From contig NZ_LVJH01000003.1 of assembly GCF_001637205.1 (NCBI RefSeq), forward strand, positions 312,916-376,915: a DNA stretch of 64,000 nt, written 5' to 3'. This document shows, one piece after another, positions 44,571 to 54,644 of this stretch (position 1 is the first letter of the stretch; each line of letters starts with the position of its first letter). Origin of the DNA: Paenibacillus glacialis. Its GTDB lineage: Bacteria; Bacillota; Bacilli; Paenibacillales; Paenibacillaceae. The notes below the pieces were generated by a model. The model searched no databases, was not told the DNA's origin, and saw nothing but the letters and a program-made list of their open reading frames with translations. The translations under genes and the position numbers were made by a program.

Positions 44571-44906
44571 ACAATGGATTATGCAGATGGTAAAGTTGGA
44601 AGCAACAATGGACTTGATGGTCTATATGTTAAATATTCAGATGATGGTAAAGTTGCTGATATAATAATAAATGAGTCGAAATTCGGAAGTTCGAAACTCG
44701 GAAATACAAAAATGGGTAAGCAGATGAGTAGTTCCTGGATAGAAGGAAATCTGGAGAAGATGTAGAGGTCAAAAGACCCTGAGGTTGTGAAGGCTGCTGA
44801 GTTAATTGAGGAATTTATTCAAGATGGAGGACAGGTCAATAAAACTCTTAATAATTTAACAAAAGAAGGATTAAATATATGGAAGCGTATGGGGAAGTTT
44901 CCTTGA
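44571..44906 (+). pseudogene. Orphan PD-(D/E)XK nuclease toxin tail with premature stop
   Basis: Reads GKVGSNNGLDGLYVKYSDDG, then IIINESKFGSSKLGNTKMGK and QMSSSWIEGNLEKM, a TAG stop at 44763, and the frame continues RSKDPEVVKAAELIEEFI... to WKRMGKFP and TGA. It matches the C-terminal ~110 residues of the VgrG fusion at 59225 except for the stop. The LDG and NESK parts of the nuclease core are kept, but the upstream GE motif is missing. No start signal. Its two immunity-type genes follow. Confidence 0.8.
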
Positions 44907-44958
44907 TAGTATGTAAGTGTAATAGGAAACTGAAAACTGATATAAGGAGCTTATTGAT

Positions 44959-45747
44959 ATGGATGAATTTGGGAAGACGTATATTGATTATTTTTCAGAA
45001 ATTTATGCTAGATTTATTGAAAAAACGGAAAAACGATTAGAGAATTATAGAATAAATGGCTTACCGAAGAATGTTGGTTTTTACTATAAGCTACTTCGTA
45101 ATGGATTTATGGATATTGCAATTGGCGAAATCATCCTTAATAAGGATATAGTTAAATCAAAGCAATATTTCTATCTGGTTGCTAAAATGCAAGAAGTCAT
45201 ATTTCAAAAATACGACGATAAATTTGATATTTCGATGGATTATGTAAATACCAATAGTTATGGAACATTATTTATGGCATTAATAAGCGATAACAAAGAT
45301 TTAATCAATTCTCTATCTGCACTCTTTGGTGGTAGAGATAAAGAAGAAGCAGATGATGATATCTTAGGAAAACTTGTAGGGTATTCTGTCAAGCATATTA
45401 TATTAAAAGAGTTTGATGAAGCAGAGACATATGTTATAAAACTTCAAGAATTAAATCAGAAGAGTCGGATGCGTCTATATAAGGGTTATGGCATAGTGTT
45501 GGATGGAATAATAAAAAAGAATAAGGAATCTGTTCAAGAGGGTTTGGTATACATGTTGGAGTGCCATAGGAAATTAACAGATGATTATGGAGATACACCA
45601 GAGGAACTTTTAAGTATTCCTGCATTAGGTCTTGCTAAATTGGCTATGAATAATGGGATAGAGGTAGAAGTAGATCACATACTTGCGCCAAAGGTTATGT
45701 TGGAACAGCGGGATATTCAGTATCCTATTGTTGATTTTGTTGATTAA
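44959..45747 (+). CDS. Imm49-like immunity protein (paralogue 1)
   Basis: A 262-residue soluble helical protein, related along its length to the 259-residue protein at 62246 (NGLPKNVGFYYKLLRNGFMD, DLINSLSALFGGRD, YGDTPEELLSIPALGLAKLA). The pattern fits the Imm49 family. Both copies directly follow the same nuclease domain, so it likely neutralises the PD-(D/E)XK toxin. The gene stays intact although the local toxin is broken, as expected if immunity is retained for protection from siblings. Confidence 0.65.
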   Translation: MDEFGKTYIDYFSEIYARFIEKTEKRLENYRINGLPKNVGFYYKLLRNGFMDIAIGEIILNKDIVKSKQYFYLVAKMQEVIFQKYDDKFDISMDYVNTNSYGTLFMALISDNKDLINSLSALFGGRDKEEADDDILGKLVGYSVKHIILKEFDEAETYVIKLQELNQKSRMRLYKGYGIVLDGIIKKNKESVQEGLVYMLECHRKLTDDYGDTPEELLSIPALGLAKLAMNNGIEVEVDHILAPKVMLEQRDIQYPIVDFVD

Positions 45748-45764
45748 TAATTAGGAGGATGTGA

Positions 45765-46271
45765 ATGGGTAATTTAGCATTATTAAGATTGACAGAGAGA
45801 CTAGCGCTGAATTCAAGTAAGATTGTCGAAGAGGTTAGATTTGCAATAGAGGAACCTGATAACTATTTCTTTAGATTTAAAGAAAAGTTTAAGGAAAGAG
45901 GCATGGAAAAACCTTCAGAGGAATTACCATGGATTGTGTTGCTTGATGCATTGATTGAAGCTGAATTAGCGTATGAAATAGATTGGAAAGAAAGTACTTT
46001 GGAAATTACTTATGCAATCGATGATTTATCTGATAGGAAAAAGATAGATTCATTAGATTGGGATTGGATTGAGAATATGTCAGACGCAATGCCAACAGGG
46101 GAAAAGCTACAGGCTATTGCGGATAGAATGTATGAACGATCTTTATCGCTTGCATATTTAGACATAGACAGCGACTCTTACATTTTAGTGGTAGTACCGA
46201 ATATAGAAATTAGTGAACTAATAGATTTAGCTTTAAAAGCAGGTCATACAATTTCAAGTACTTTTATTTGA
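45765..46271 (+). CDS. Conserved partner of the Imm49-like protein (DUF6630-like?)
   Basis: A 168-residue protein, paralogous to the one at 63039. Shared stretches are SEELPWIVLLDALIEAELAY, EIDWKES and SLAYLDIDSDSYILVVVP; the last part resembles DUF6630 proteins (LAYLDTdSDSYvL), a weak assignment. It is 17 bases after the Imm49-like gene in both loci, forming a two-gene immunity unit. AGGAGG precedes ATG 45765. Confidence 0.6.
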   Translation: MGNLALLRLTERLALNSSKIVEEVRFAIEEPDNYFFRFKEKFKERGMEKPSEELPWIVLLDALIEAELAYEIDWKESTLEITYAIDDLSDRKKIDSLDWDWIENMSDAMPTGEKLQAIADRMYERSLSLAYLDIDSDSYILVVVPNIEISELIDLALKAGHTISSTFI

Positions 46272-46329
46272 AGAATCGCCTCAAATAAGTCAGAAGATCT
46301 GTCAAATTTCTTGTGTAAATTGTTTTAAA

Positions 46330-46379
46330 AGAAAGGGGCTTACCGAGGTTTTGCATACTTCGGGATAGCTTCTTTTTAA
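46330..46379 (+). terminator. Intrinsic terminator
   Basis: AAGAAAGGGGCTTACCGAGG pairs with CTTCGGGATAGCTTCTTT with small mismatches, followed by T. Confidence 0.6.
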
Positions 46380-46408
46380 TTTCCCTACGTTTAAGATTAC
46401 TACTTAGG

Positions 46409-46922
46409 GGACGGGTGAAGGTAGGTGGTAAGGCAACAAGTGGAGCTAACGATACTAATTCTTTAGTGGATGGCCCATATATAAAAGATGGGAAGCCTAA
46501 AGGGAGGCCTGCTCTATCAGGTATCAAAAAAACTTGATTTTGAAAATAATATAATAAATAAAGGGTTAGCAGGAGGGAGGCATGTGAAAGGTGTAGATTA
46601 CGATGTATTAGGGTTCCCAATATTTAAAGGTGATAATGTTAAATTTTCACTTAAATTAGATGGAAGTCTGTTTAAGGGCGCAGATGATATGCAATTTAAA
46701 GAATGTACAAATGCGTTAAAGAAAGCACTTGATAAAGGTGAAATTTCTGAAGAGATATTTACTCCAAAACAGTTAGCGCAAATAAAAGCAGGAAAAGCAA
46801 GAATACAGGGATTAACTTGGCATCATCACCAGATTCCTGGAAAGATGCAGTTAGTCATATCCAAAGTTCATGAGGTAAATCATTTAGGTGGTAATAAATT
46901 ATGGGGAGATGGGATTAGATGA
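46409..46922 (+). pseudogene. Orphan WHH-type nuclease toxin with A7 frameshift
   Basis: The first frame reads VGGKATSGANDTNSLVDG, PYIKDGKPKGRPALSG, a linker type common before polymorphic-toxin ends, and stops. A shift at the A7 run (46526-46532) joins it to KKLDFENNIINKGLAGGRHV and the catalytic end LTWHHHQIPGKMQLV, HEVNHLGGNKLWG. The WHH...H...H signature is the HNH/endonuclease VII type. Six As would restore one frame. No VgrG part is attached. It overlaps its SUKH immunity gene by ATGA. Confidence 0.75.
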
Positions 46923-47407
46923 GTAAGATAGTATGGCAATTTGCCGATGAACCTGTCAGTGAAGATTTTGTGAATAAAATTGGTGATGAGTTAGGATTTA
47001 ATTTTCCGAGTGATTATATAAAGTGCGTTGCATTAAATAATGGTGCAAATGTAGAACCAGAGTTATTTAATGTAGAAAACCGAGAAAAAGTTTTTGGCAC
47101 TCTATTGTCATTTGATGGGAGTAATGATGAGTATATAATATTTGTTTATAATGAATATAAAGGAACGTTACCAAAAGAACTAATTCCCATTGCGTTTGAT
47201 CCAGCAGGAAACTTAATTTGTTTTGATTATAAAAATCATAAAGATGAACCGATTGTAGTTTTCTGGGAACATGAAAATGCAGGAGAAAAAGAAATGTTAA
47301 TGAGAGATGAAGGAATAACAGCAGAAGAAGCTGAGGAGAAAGCACGCGAAAATGTATTTTATATAGCAGATAACTTTTCTGAATTTCTTGATAAATTACA
47401 CGATTGA
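46919..47407 (+). CDS. SMI1/KNR4 (SUKH) family immunity protein
   Basis: A 162-residue protein with the SUKH pattern: IGDELGFNFPSDYIKCVALN, NNGANVEPELF, LPKELIPIAFDPAGNLICFD and PIVVFWEHE. SUKH proteins neutralise nuclease toxins and commonly follow WHH/HNH domains, as here. It starts in a four-base overlap with the toxin stop, so it keeps translational coupling even though the toxin is frameshifted upstream. Confidence 0.85.
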   Translation: MSKIVWQFADEPVSEDFVNKIGDELGFNFPSDYIKCVALNNGANVEPELFNVENREKVFGTLLSFDGSNDEYIIFVYNEYKGTLPKELIPIAFDPAGNLICFDYKNHKDEPIVVFWEHENAGEKEMLMRDEGITAEEAEEKARENVFYIADNFSEFLDKLHD

Positions 47408-47415
47408 AAAATAGT

Positions 47416-47450
47416 AATAGAACCTCGGGGAATAATGCCGAGGTTCTATT
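47416..47450 (+). terminator. Hairpin after the SUKH gene
   Basis: AATAGAACCTCGG pairs perfectly with CCGAGGTTCTATT. It is nearly the same hairpin as at 41118. Confidence 0.75.
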
Positions 47451-47847
47451 ACATATGAACAAGTATATTAAATACTCTTTGAGCCAAGAGAGCAATTGTG
47501 GACAAACTTAACTGCTAGATGTGAGTTAGCCCTGGGTACAAAAAATAGCTATAGTATTAATGATTTTTTTAGAAATGTATTTAAAATAAAGGGTATTCAT
47601 ATTATTAATGGTAAAAAAGAACTATTGACCAGTTGGTAGGGTTAGAACTTAGAAGATTTACTGCACTCGAAATGAGTAGTAGTAAATCTTTTTTACATTA
47701 AAAACAAAAGCAGGAAGAGGATGATTTCAAAACATTATTAGTACTTTGTTGATAAGAATGGATTATGCATATGGTAGTTTTTTCCTGAATAACCATTAGC
47801 GTTCGCCTTTGCGAATTTTTACAGCTTAGGTGGTATACAATCAATGA
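47451..47847 (+). other. Cassette boundary region
   Basis: About 400 bases with no gene. They hold boundary hairpin copy 3 and a degenerate form of the ATGGATTATGCAGATGGTA sequence seen at the ends of both large repeats. VgrG similarity starts abruptly at ~47852. Confidence 0.5.
47652..47694 (+). repeat. Boundary hairpin element, copy 3 of 5
   Basis: AAGATTTACT pairs with AGTAAATCTT around a loop with ATGAGTA, followed by T. Confidence 0.8.
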
Positions 47848-49806
47848 TCGGTTTCTGGCGTATCACTTGAAGGTGAAGTACTTGACGTCAAAGGAGGGCA
47901 AGTCAAACTACACCTTACCATAGATAAGGATCAATCCAAGGAGAAGGCTCACTGGTTCACATTTGCTCCACCCACGGGGAATGCCATGTACTGTATGCCT
48001 CAAATCGGAACGAGCGCAATATTGTATTTGCCAGATGCCGATGGGAAAGGGGCTATCATCACGGGGTGTATACGAAAGAATGGTGGAGAGTGTGAGAAAT
48101 CGGGCGATCCTAATATTAGGTATTTCGGTACAGAGCATGGGAGTGAGGCTAAATTATCCCCGACCGGAATAGATATTGTGAGTGGCTCGAAGGAACCCTT
48201 AAAGCTAACCCTAGAAGACGATAACGGTATTACATTAACAAGTCACAAGAAACTGTTATTACAAGCGGATAGTGAAATCATTATACAGAGTGAAAAGCGA
48301 GTAGTGATCCAAGCGGAAAGCCAGATTATGATTGTAAAAACTGGACAGACCAGCGGGATAGCGATTGAGAATGAGTACCATATTCTAGGGAATCAGGTCA
48401 TTGCTGATGGGTCGGATAAAACAAGCTATCCAATCTACGATGATGCACCACAGATAGGGACGCCGCCACCAGAACCGAAACCACCGTTTAGTTGGGGGAA
48501 GCTTGTCGGAAGGGTACTTGCAGGAATTGCGGTAGTTGCGGCAGTTGTAATTGTTGCCGTTGTTGTCGTAGCGACACTGGGTGCAGGAGCAGCGGTTATA
48601 GGAGCCGTAGCAGCAGGAGCAGCGATAGCTGGGACAGCGGCCGTCGTCAGTCAGGCCGCGTCCGATATTGCCCGAGGGGAAGTAAGCGGCTACGGTGCGT
48701 ATGGATGGGCGGCCTTACGAGAGTCGACCATAGGAGCAATATCTGGAGCTATATTCGGTCCATTCGGAGCAGGAGCAGTTATTGGTGGGAAAATGACCTT
48801 CGGAGCAGTGGTTAATGGATTTGAGAGTGTGATAAGGCAGACGATGGAAGGAGAAGGCTTCAGTCTGGAAACCCTCATGAACGACGCTGCCATAGGAGCA
48901 TTAACCGCAGGATTACTTGATTCAAGAATCGTTAAAGGAATCGGTGGAGCAGTAGTAAAGAAAATCAGTAGCGTAGCTCCATGGATACAAAAAGGAATAG
49001 GCGCTGTAGGGCAACAATTTAGTAAGAAAGTAGATGATCTATCTAAATTCGGCAATAAGATGGGTCAGAAATATATGAAGGAAGCCCGAGAATTGCTTGA
49101 TGATGTTGCAACGTCGATTAAACAAGCAGGGAACAAACTGGCTGGACCAATGCCCGTTCACTTGGGGCCAAATGTCGATTTGCCAAATAGTAATGTATGG
49201 AAGAGCTCCGATCCACGCCAACAACAGAAATTCTGGGATGAGATGGAGCAAGGCAAGAAGGAATTGGCTGAGCGGATGTCGAAGAATGCTGAGGGGACAG
49301 GAAATACTGCTAAGGAGATAAGTGAAGCTGGACAGAAGATATTAAATAATGGTGATAGTTTAGATAGTGTGGCTAGAAATTATATTGATCAAGTTAAGAC
49401 TAATAAAAGATGGACATGGACTGATGATATACCTGGTGCTGAAAAACTTACCAAAAATGAGAAAATTGCTATAAAAGAATATGCTGTGAAACAAGCCTTA
49501 ATTGAAGATGTACCTATTAAGACTATAGTGACAGCAGAAGGAAAGAAATGTAGGATTGCTGATTTTAATGCCGCTGGTGTTGTTAAGGAAACTAAACAAC
49601 TTCCAGAAGAACTTTGGAAAGCTTCAGATGCAGAGCAGTTTAAATGGTTAGATGAAGCAATAGGAGGGAGACCTTCAGGGACGACTTGGCACCATTCTGA
49701 ATTCGATGGTAAGATGGAGTTGGTACCCTTTGGCATTCATAATATTACAAACCATAATGGCGGAAGAACTAAAGGCCTTTGGTCATATAGAGTAAATGGA
49801 AGATGA
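47848..49806 (+). pseudogene. VgrG-toxin copy B, 5'-truncated, with WHH-type nuclease end
   Basis: Matches copy A from its residue ~279 onward; a TGA lies directly before the junction and no ribosome binding site is present, so the first usable ATG (47986) is unlikely to be translated well. It keeps the OB fold, a three-proline hinge, the hydrophobic linker and the helical part to MSKNAE. The toxin end contains TTWHHSEFDGKMELVPFG and HNITNHNGGRTKGLW, an HNH/endonuclease VII WHH-type nuclease. It overlaps its SUKH immunity gene region. Probably a silent donor cassette. Confidence 0.78.
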
Positions 49807-49822
49807 TAATGGAGGTATGAAA

Positions 49823-50290
49823 ATGGAAATTATTCAAAATTCTATACTTAATCCACCTAGTGATGAGAGAATTATCAAAATTGAAAATTACAGCCATGTG
49901 AAATTTCCAACAGCATTTATAGAGTTTATTAAAAAGAGTAATGGTGGTATTCCTGTTACCAATAAATTTATTCTTAGTCAAAATGAATGTGTTGTTGAGA
50001 GATTTCTTTGTATTTTGGATAATCCTAAGGAATCAGAATTAGGAGATTATGATATTTCTGTGGTGCTTACACAGCTGGATGAAAGATTAACCGATAATGG
50101 CGAACTAATAGGTGATGAATTAATACCATTTGGAGCTTTGTTTGGTGGGGATTTTGTGTGTTTAGACTATACGGTTAGTCAAGAGCCGACTATTTGCATT
50201 TGGTATCATGAGGAATCTGAAGAGTTAGCTCCCGTTATTGAAAAAATAGCTGATAATATTAATGAGTTCTTTGAAATGCTATCAGAATAA
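49823..50290 (+). CDS. SMI1/KNR4 (SUKH) family immunity protein for toxin B
   Basis: A 155-residue protein: IENYSHVKFPTAFIEFIKKS, NGGIPVTNKFIL, LIPFGALFGGDFVCLDY, PTICIWYHE and NINEFFEMLSE fit the SUKH fold. ATG 49823 lies 9 bases after GGAGG; earlier in-frame ATGs are within the toxin end. It shares little sequence with the SUKH protein at 46919, consistent with different toxin specificity. Confidence 0.82.
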   Translation: MEIIQNSILNPPSDERIIKIENYSHVKFPTAFIEFIKKSNGGIPVTNKFILSQNECVVERFLCILDNPKESELGDYDISVVLTQLDERLTDNGELIGDELIPFGALFGGDFVCLDYTVSQEPTICIWYHEESEELAPVIEKIADNINEFFEMLSE

Positions 50291-50379
50291 AATGATTGAT
50301 CTTCTGAATATAATTTAGGATTCACTTCATAACAATAGAACGATAATACTACCAACAAACCATCACTTATAAACATAGA

Positions 50380-50422
50380 AGGCTTATTCTACTTGAACTA
50401 TGAGTAGGAATAAGCTTTTTTT
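50380..50422 (+). repeat. Boundary hairpin element, copy 4 of 5
   Basis: AAGGCTTATTCT pairs with AGGAATAAGCTT around a loop containing CTATGAGT, followed by seven T. VgrG copy C begins ~25 bases later. Confidence 0.82.
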
Positions 50423-50424
50423 AT

Positions 50425-52941
50425 GTGAGCAAAATCAAAGGAGGAAAAAGAAAACGATCCTTCCAGGATATCTCGATGACCTATGATGCCTTGCTCAAGA
50501 ACATCATGAAAGAACATCCCGGAGCAGATATTTCGTGTAACATCGGAGAAGGGCTTTCTATAGGAGAGCCGATTATTCAATACGAAGAGACTGATTGGGA
50601 ATTAATCAATCGGCTTGCAAGTCATTTTCAACAATTCGTTACATCCGATTTACAGTATGCCACGCCGAAACTATATTTTGGCACACCTCCTGGTAGACAA
50701 CTACAGATTTCAGAGGATATTTCTTATACAGCAGGAAAAGATTTAGTCGCTTATCATCAAGCGGGTGGCGGAGAGTCAGGACTGCATAATACGGATTTCT
50801 TTTATTATGATATGACGAGTGATCAGCATTATCAGATCGGTGACATCGTGGAATTCAGAGATAAAGAACTGGTCGTTAGCCAGAAGACGATACGGTTAGA
50901 GGAGATACAGCTGGCATACAGTTACCGCTTGTCTCGAAAAAAAGGGATACAACGAAGACTTATACATAATGATAGACTTTCTGGCGTGTCACTTGAGGGT
51001 GAAGTACTTGACGTTAAAGGAGAGCAGGTCAAGCTACATCTAACGATAGATAAGGAACAACCCAAGGAGAAGGCTCACTGGTTCACATTTGCTCCACCCA
51101 CGGGGAATGCCATGTACTGTATGCCTCAAATCGGAACGAGCGCAACATTGTATTTGCCAGATGCCGATGGGAAAGGGGCTATCATAACGGGGTGTATACG
51201 AAAGAATGGTGGAGAGTGTGAGAAATCGGGCGATCCTAATATTAGGTATTTCGGTACAGAGCATGGGAGTGAGGCTAAATTATCCCCGACCGGAATAGAT
51301 ATTGTAAGTGGCTCGAAGGAACCTTTAAAGCTAACCCTAGAAGACGATAATGGTATTACATTAACAAGCCACAAGAAACTGTTATTACAAGCGGATAGTG
51401 AAATCATTATACAGAGCGAAAAGCGAGTAGTGATCCAAGCGGAAAGCCAGATTATGATTGTAAAAACTGGACAGACCAGCGGGATAGCGATTGAGAATGA
51501 GTACCATATTCTAGGGAATCAGGTCATTGCTGATGGGTCGGATAGAACAAGCTATCCAGTCTACGATGATGCACCACAGATAGGGACGCCACCGCCACCA
51601 GAACCGAAACCACCGTTTAGTTGGGGAAAGCTTGTCGGAAATGTACTTGGAGCACTTGCAGTAGTTGCGGCAGTTGTAGTTGTTGCCGTTGTTGTCGTAG
51701 CGACACTGGGTGCAGGAGCAGTGGTTATAGGAGCCGTAGCAGCAGGGGCAGCGATAGCAGGGACAGCGGCCGTCGTCAGTCAGGCCGCGTCCGATATTGC
51801 CCGAGGGGAAGTAAGTGACTTCGGTGCCTATGGATGGGCGGCCTTGCGAGAGTCGACCATAGGAGCAATATCTGGAGCTATATTCGGTCCATTCGGAGCA
51901 GGAGCAGTCATTGGTGGGAAAATGACCTTCGGAGCAGTAGTGAATGGCTTTGAGAGTGTCATAAGGCAGACGATGATGGGAGAAGGATTCAGTCTAGAAA
52001 CCCTCATGAACGATGTTGCCATAGGAGCGTTAACCGCAGGAATACTTGATTCAAGAATCGTTAAAGGAATCGGTGGAGCAGTAGTAAAGAAAATCAGTAG
52101 CGTAGCTCCATGGATACAAAAGGGAATAGGCGCTGTAGGGCAACAATTTAGTAAGAAAGTAGATGATCTATCTAAATTAGGAAATAAGATGGGTCAGAAA
52201 TATATGAAGGAAGCCCGAGAATTGCTTGATGATGTTGCAGCGTCGATTAAACAAGCAGGGAACAAACTGGCTGGACCAATGCCCGTTCACTTGGGGCCAA
52301 ATGTCGATTTGCCAAATAGTAATGTATGGAAGAGCTCCGATCCACGCCAACAACAGAAATTCTGGGATGAGATGGAGCAAGGCAAGAAGGAATTGGCTGA
52401 GCGGATGTCGAAGAATGCTGATGGGAAGGGTAAACCTAAAACTGATTATGATAAACTTAAGGATAGACTTAATGAGAGATATAAAGAATTTGTAAATAAG
52501 AAAAGACAAAATGTCCCACAAACAAGTGATGAGCTGTTACCAAATGAATTGAATCATGGAAAGTTTGGAGAACTTCCAGAAGTGAAAGGGGACAATATCA
52601 CAGGCCATCATATGCCATCCAATAAATATATGAAAGAAAATTATGATATAGATATGGATGAGAGCTATGCTATAAATCTAGAACATCCGTTCCCAGGGGT
52701 AGGTGGAAGACATAGACGAACATTTACGAATGGTATGGGTTCAAAAAATCGTCCTGAAGATTACAATTTGTATATGTCTTTGAATTCACGAGATGCGCTA
52801 GCTTTTGATATGAATGACTTAAGAAGAATCTTAAAAGAAGATGGATTGTACAATAAAGAAACTAAAGAAAAGTTGAAGGAATATATTAAATACTATGAAA
52901 ATTATCAAAAAAATAACGTAAATATTTTTAAAAAGCCGTAA
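50425..52941 (+). pseudogene. VgrG-toxin copy C, 5'-truncated, with GHH-type nuclease end
   Basis: The frame is open from a GTG at 50425, but similarity to copy A starts only at RKRSFQDISMTYD (copy A residue ~105), and the GTG lies in the T-run of a terminator-like hairpin with no ribosome binding site. The hub is incomplete, so it probably cannot form a spike. A four-proline hinge, hydrophobic linker and MSKNAD are followed by a toxin end: ITGHHMPSNKYMKENYDI, DESYAINLEHPFPGVGGRHR, LYMSLNSRDALAFDMNDLRR, a His-rich nuclease-like module of GHH type. The Imm30-like gene follows after 15 bases. Confidence 0.75.
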
Positions 52942-52956
52942 CTTGGGAGGAATAGC

Positions 52957-53427
52957 ATGTCCATAGAAGATCAGATTGCTACTTTAAAGAAAATGCGCTT
53001 TCTAGATAACGAAGATTATAATATAGAGTTAATAGAAGATGTTTTAAATGAAATAGCACAAAATGCAGATAATAATTCGATTATTGCTCTGTGTGATATT
53101 TTTCATGATGATATAGATGAACCTGCTATTGTAGGTGATTTAATTGAAACCATTTTTCATATTGCTGAACGTAATGGGCTTGAAGAGGGGTTATATGAAT
53201 TAACTCAAGCAATAGCATATATGAAGCCACAAGCAAAGAATTGTTTGAAAAGGATTTTTAAAAGTATTCTTAATTCAGAGGACTTAATTAACCCATATAT
53301 TAGTGTTCTAAAAAAGGTAGTACCTTCAAAAAAAGAAGAAGTGATGAATATATTAAAGGAAATAAGTATTAAACAGCCAGTCCAATATCTCGACAAGATA
53401 AATTTCATTTTTAAACAAATTAATTAA
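52957..53427 (+). CDS. Imm30-like immunity protein (paralogue 2)
   Basis: A 156-residue acidic helical protein, homologous throughout to the one at 42766 (LKKMRFLDNEDYNIELIEDV, ALCDIFHDDIDEPAIVGDLI, FKSILNSEDLINPY). GGGAGG precedes the ATG. It is the first gene after the GHH-type toxin and so its presumed cognate immunity. Confidence 0.68.
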   Translation: MSIEDQIATLKKMRFLDNEDYNIELIEDVLNEIAQNADNNSIIALCDIFHDDIDEPAIVGDLIETIFHIAERNGLEEGLYELTQAIAYMKPQAKNCLKRIFKSILNSEDLINPYISVLKKVVPSKKEEVMNILKEISIKQPVQYLDKINFIFKQIN

Positions 53428-53452
53428 TAATGAGAAATTAGGTGATATCATT

Positions 53453-54196
53453 ATGGCGTCTCCAAAAATCATTTTGGGTATACCTGGAATTTGGACGAAT
53501 AGAGAGGATTTTAAAGAGGCAATGGCTAGAAAGGGTAACGGCTATCTGTATATGGGAAATCATATTGGAAATTTAGATAAGCCAGACCATCTTTATGAAG
53601 TAGATATAAGTGAACATAATCCTTATATTGCAGAAGCTATTGAAATTAGTGGTTATGGATTGATTAATAAAGATGATATAGAGAGGCTGAAAACACATAG
53701 CAGTATTATTTACCTTATAGGAGAAGGGGGATCTTTCGATAAGATATTAAATATTATGGATGTTGCTTCTGCTGTTCTTAATGTCGGTGGTATTGCAGTA
53801 AATGTTGAATCATCTGGAAGATCGCGCTCAAAAGAAGATTGGTTGGAAATCAGTAAGAGTAAAGATATTTCGAAGATATTTTCTGCGTTTATTCAGATGT
53901 CACAAGAAGGTAGCACTTTTTATACTACGGGTATGCAATGTTTTGGACTACGTGATGTGATCACTTCAGCAGAAAACATAACAGCAAGGGAAGTTGCTAC
54001 CCTTTTTAAGGTGTTTTGTTTATATAACCTTGATGAAAAAACAAAGATCAACGATGGAGAAACTTTTAGTCTAGATCCAAGTTCCCCAATTTATTTAATA
54101 GAACAAGAGAAGTGTACAATGTTTGAGGAAGATGATCCATATTTTAATCTATATGGAGTATGGAATATGATACGTCATCACCATCCCAAAAGGTAA
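53453..54196 (+). CDS. Conserved protein following the Imm30-like gene, unknown function
   Basis: A 247-residue soluble protein, intact paralogue of the frameshifted gene at 43273. KIILGIPGIWTNREDFKEAM opens it and SSIIYLIGEGGSFDKIL and GGIAVNVESSGRSRSKEDW are the best conserved parts. The pattern resembles DUF4261-type proteins found near toxins, but I cannot confirm that. Being linked to the same Imm30-like gene twice, it may be a second immunity factor. Confidence 0.6.
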   Translation: MASPKIILGIPGIWTNREDFKEAMARKGNGYLYMGNHIGNLDKPDHLYEVDISEHNPYIAEAIEISGYGLINKDDIERLKTHSSIIYLIGEGGSFDKILNIMDVASAVLNVGGIAVNVESSGRSRSKEDWLEISKSKDISKIFSAFIQMSQEGSTFYTTGMQCFGLRDVITSAENITAREVATLFKVFCLYNLDEKTKINDGETFSLDPSSPIYLIEQEKCTMFEEDDPYFNLYGVWNMIRHHHPKR

Positions 54197-54259
54197 AATA
54201 ACTAATTATACCTAGATAATTACTATTCTTCGGGGATAATTGGCTAGCCGAATATTCTA

Positions 54260-54316
54260 TATGAAGAAACAGATTGGGAATTAATCAATCGTCGTGCAAG
54301 TCATTTCTTGACCGAG
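54260..54316 (+). pseudogene. VgrG relic (second copy)
   Basis: Same ~19 codons as at 44081 (YEETDWELINRRASHFLTE). Confidence 0.75.
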
Positions 54317-54351
54317 GTATCACTTAAACCAAGGTACCGTATTAGGTGATT

Positions 54352-54592
54352 TTTTGGAGTATATACGCTCACGCCATGTTTCCATTTGCTCGACAAACAG
54401 ACCCTTCGTTCGATAGTACTCTGGGAACTCGATTTCACTTAATGCAGATGTCTCTACAACAATGGAAAACTTATCTCGGGTACGTTATTTCTTAGATTAG
54501 TCTTCGCTATCAGGAATAATAAATCGGTTCACTCGGGCTACCTTTTGTAACTTATACAGGGTGCCTTCTGGTAGTCGATTGTTCCTACACCT
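54352..54592 (-). mobile_element. Transposase relic (second copy)
   Basis: Minus strand: LPEGTLYKLQKVARVNRF, and TRDKFSIVVETSALSEIEF then PEYYRTKGLFVEQMETWRE. Slightly better preserved than the copy at 44172, but still interrupted by stops. Confidence 0.6.
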
Positions 54593-54644
54593 GATTCTCT
54601 CTTTTTAATTGAATTAAAATATAGATTATAAATCAATAAACCAA

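Larger units (their letters stand above)
43806..44592 (+). repeat. Direct repeat of ~785 bp, copy 1
   Basis: Near-identical to 53989-54774, starting in the 3' end of the preceding gene and ending at GCAGATGGTA. It contains the end of that gene, a hairpin, a VgrG relic, a transposase relic and a boundary hairpin. The two copies are ~10.2 kb apart in the same orientation. Confidence 0.85.

Noticed and set aside
37353..52941. Diversity-generating retroelement or CRISPR as an explanation of the repeats
   Set aside because: No reverse transcriptase, no A-biased variable repeat, and no regularly spaced short repeats. The variation is whole-module replacement after a constant part.
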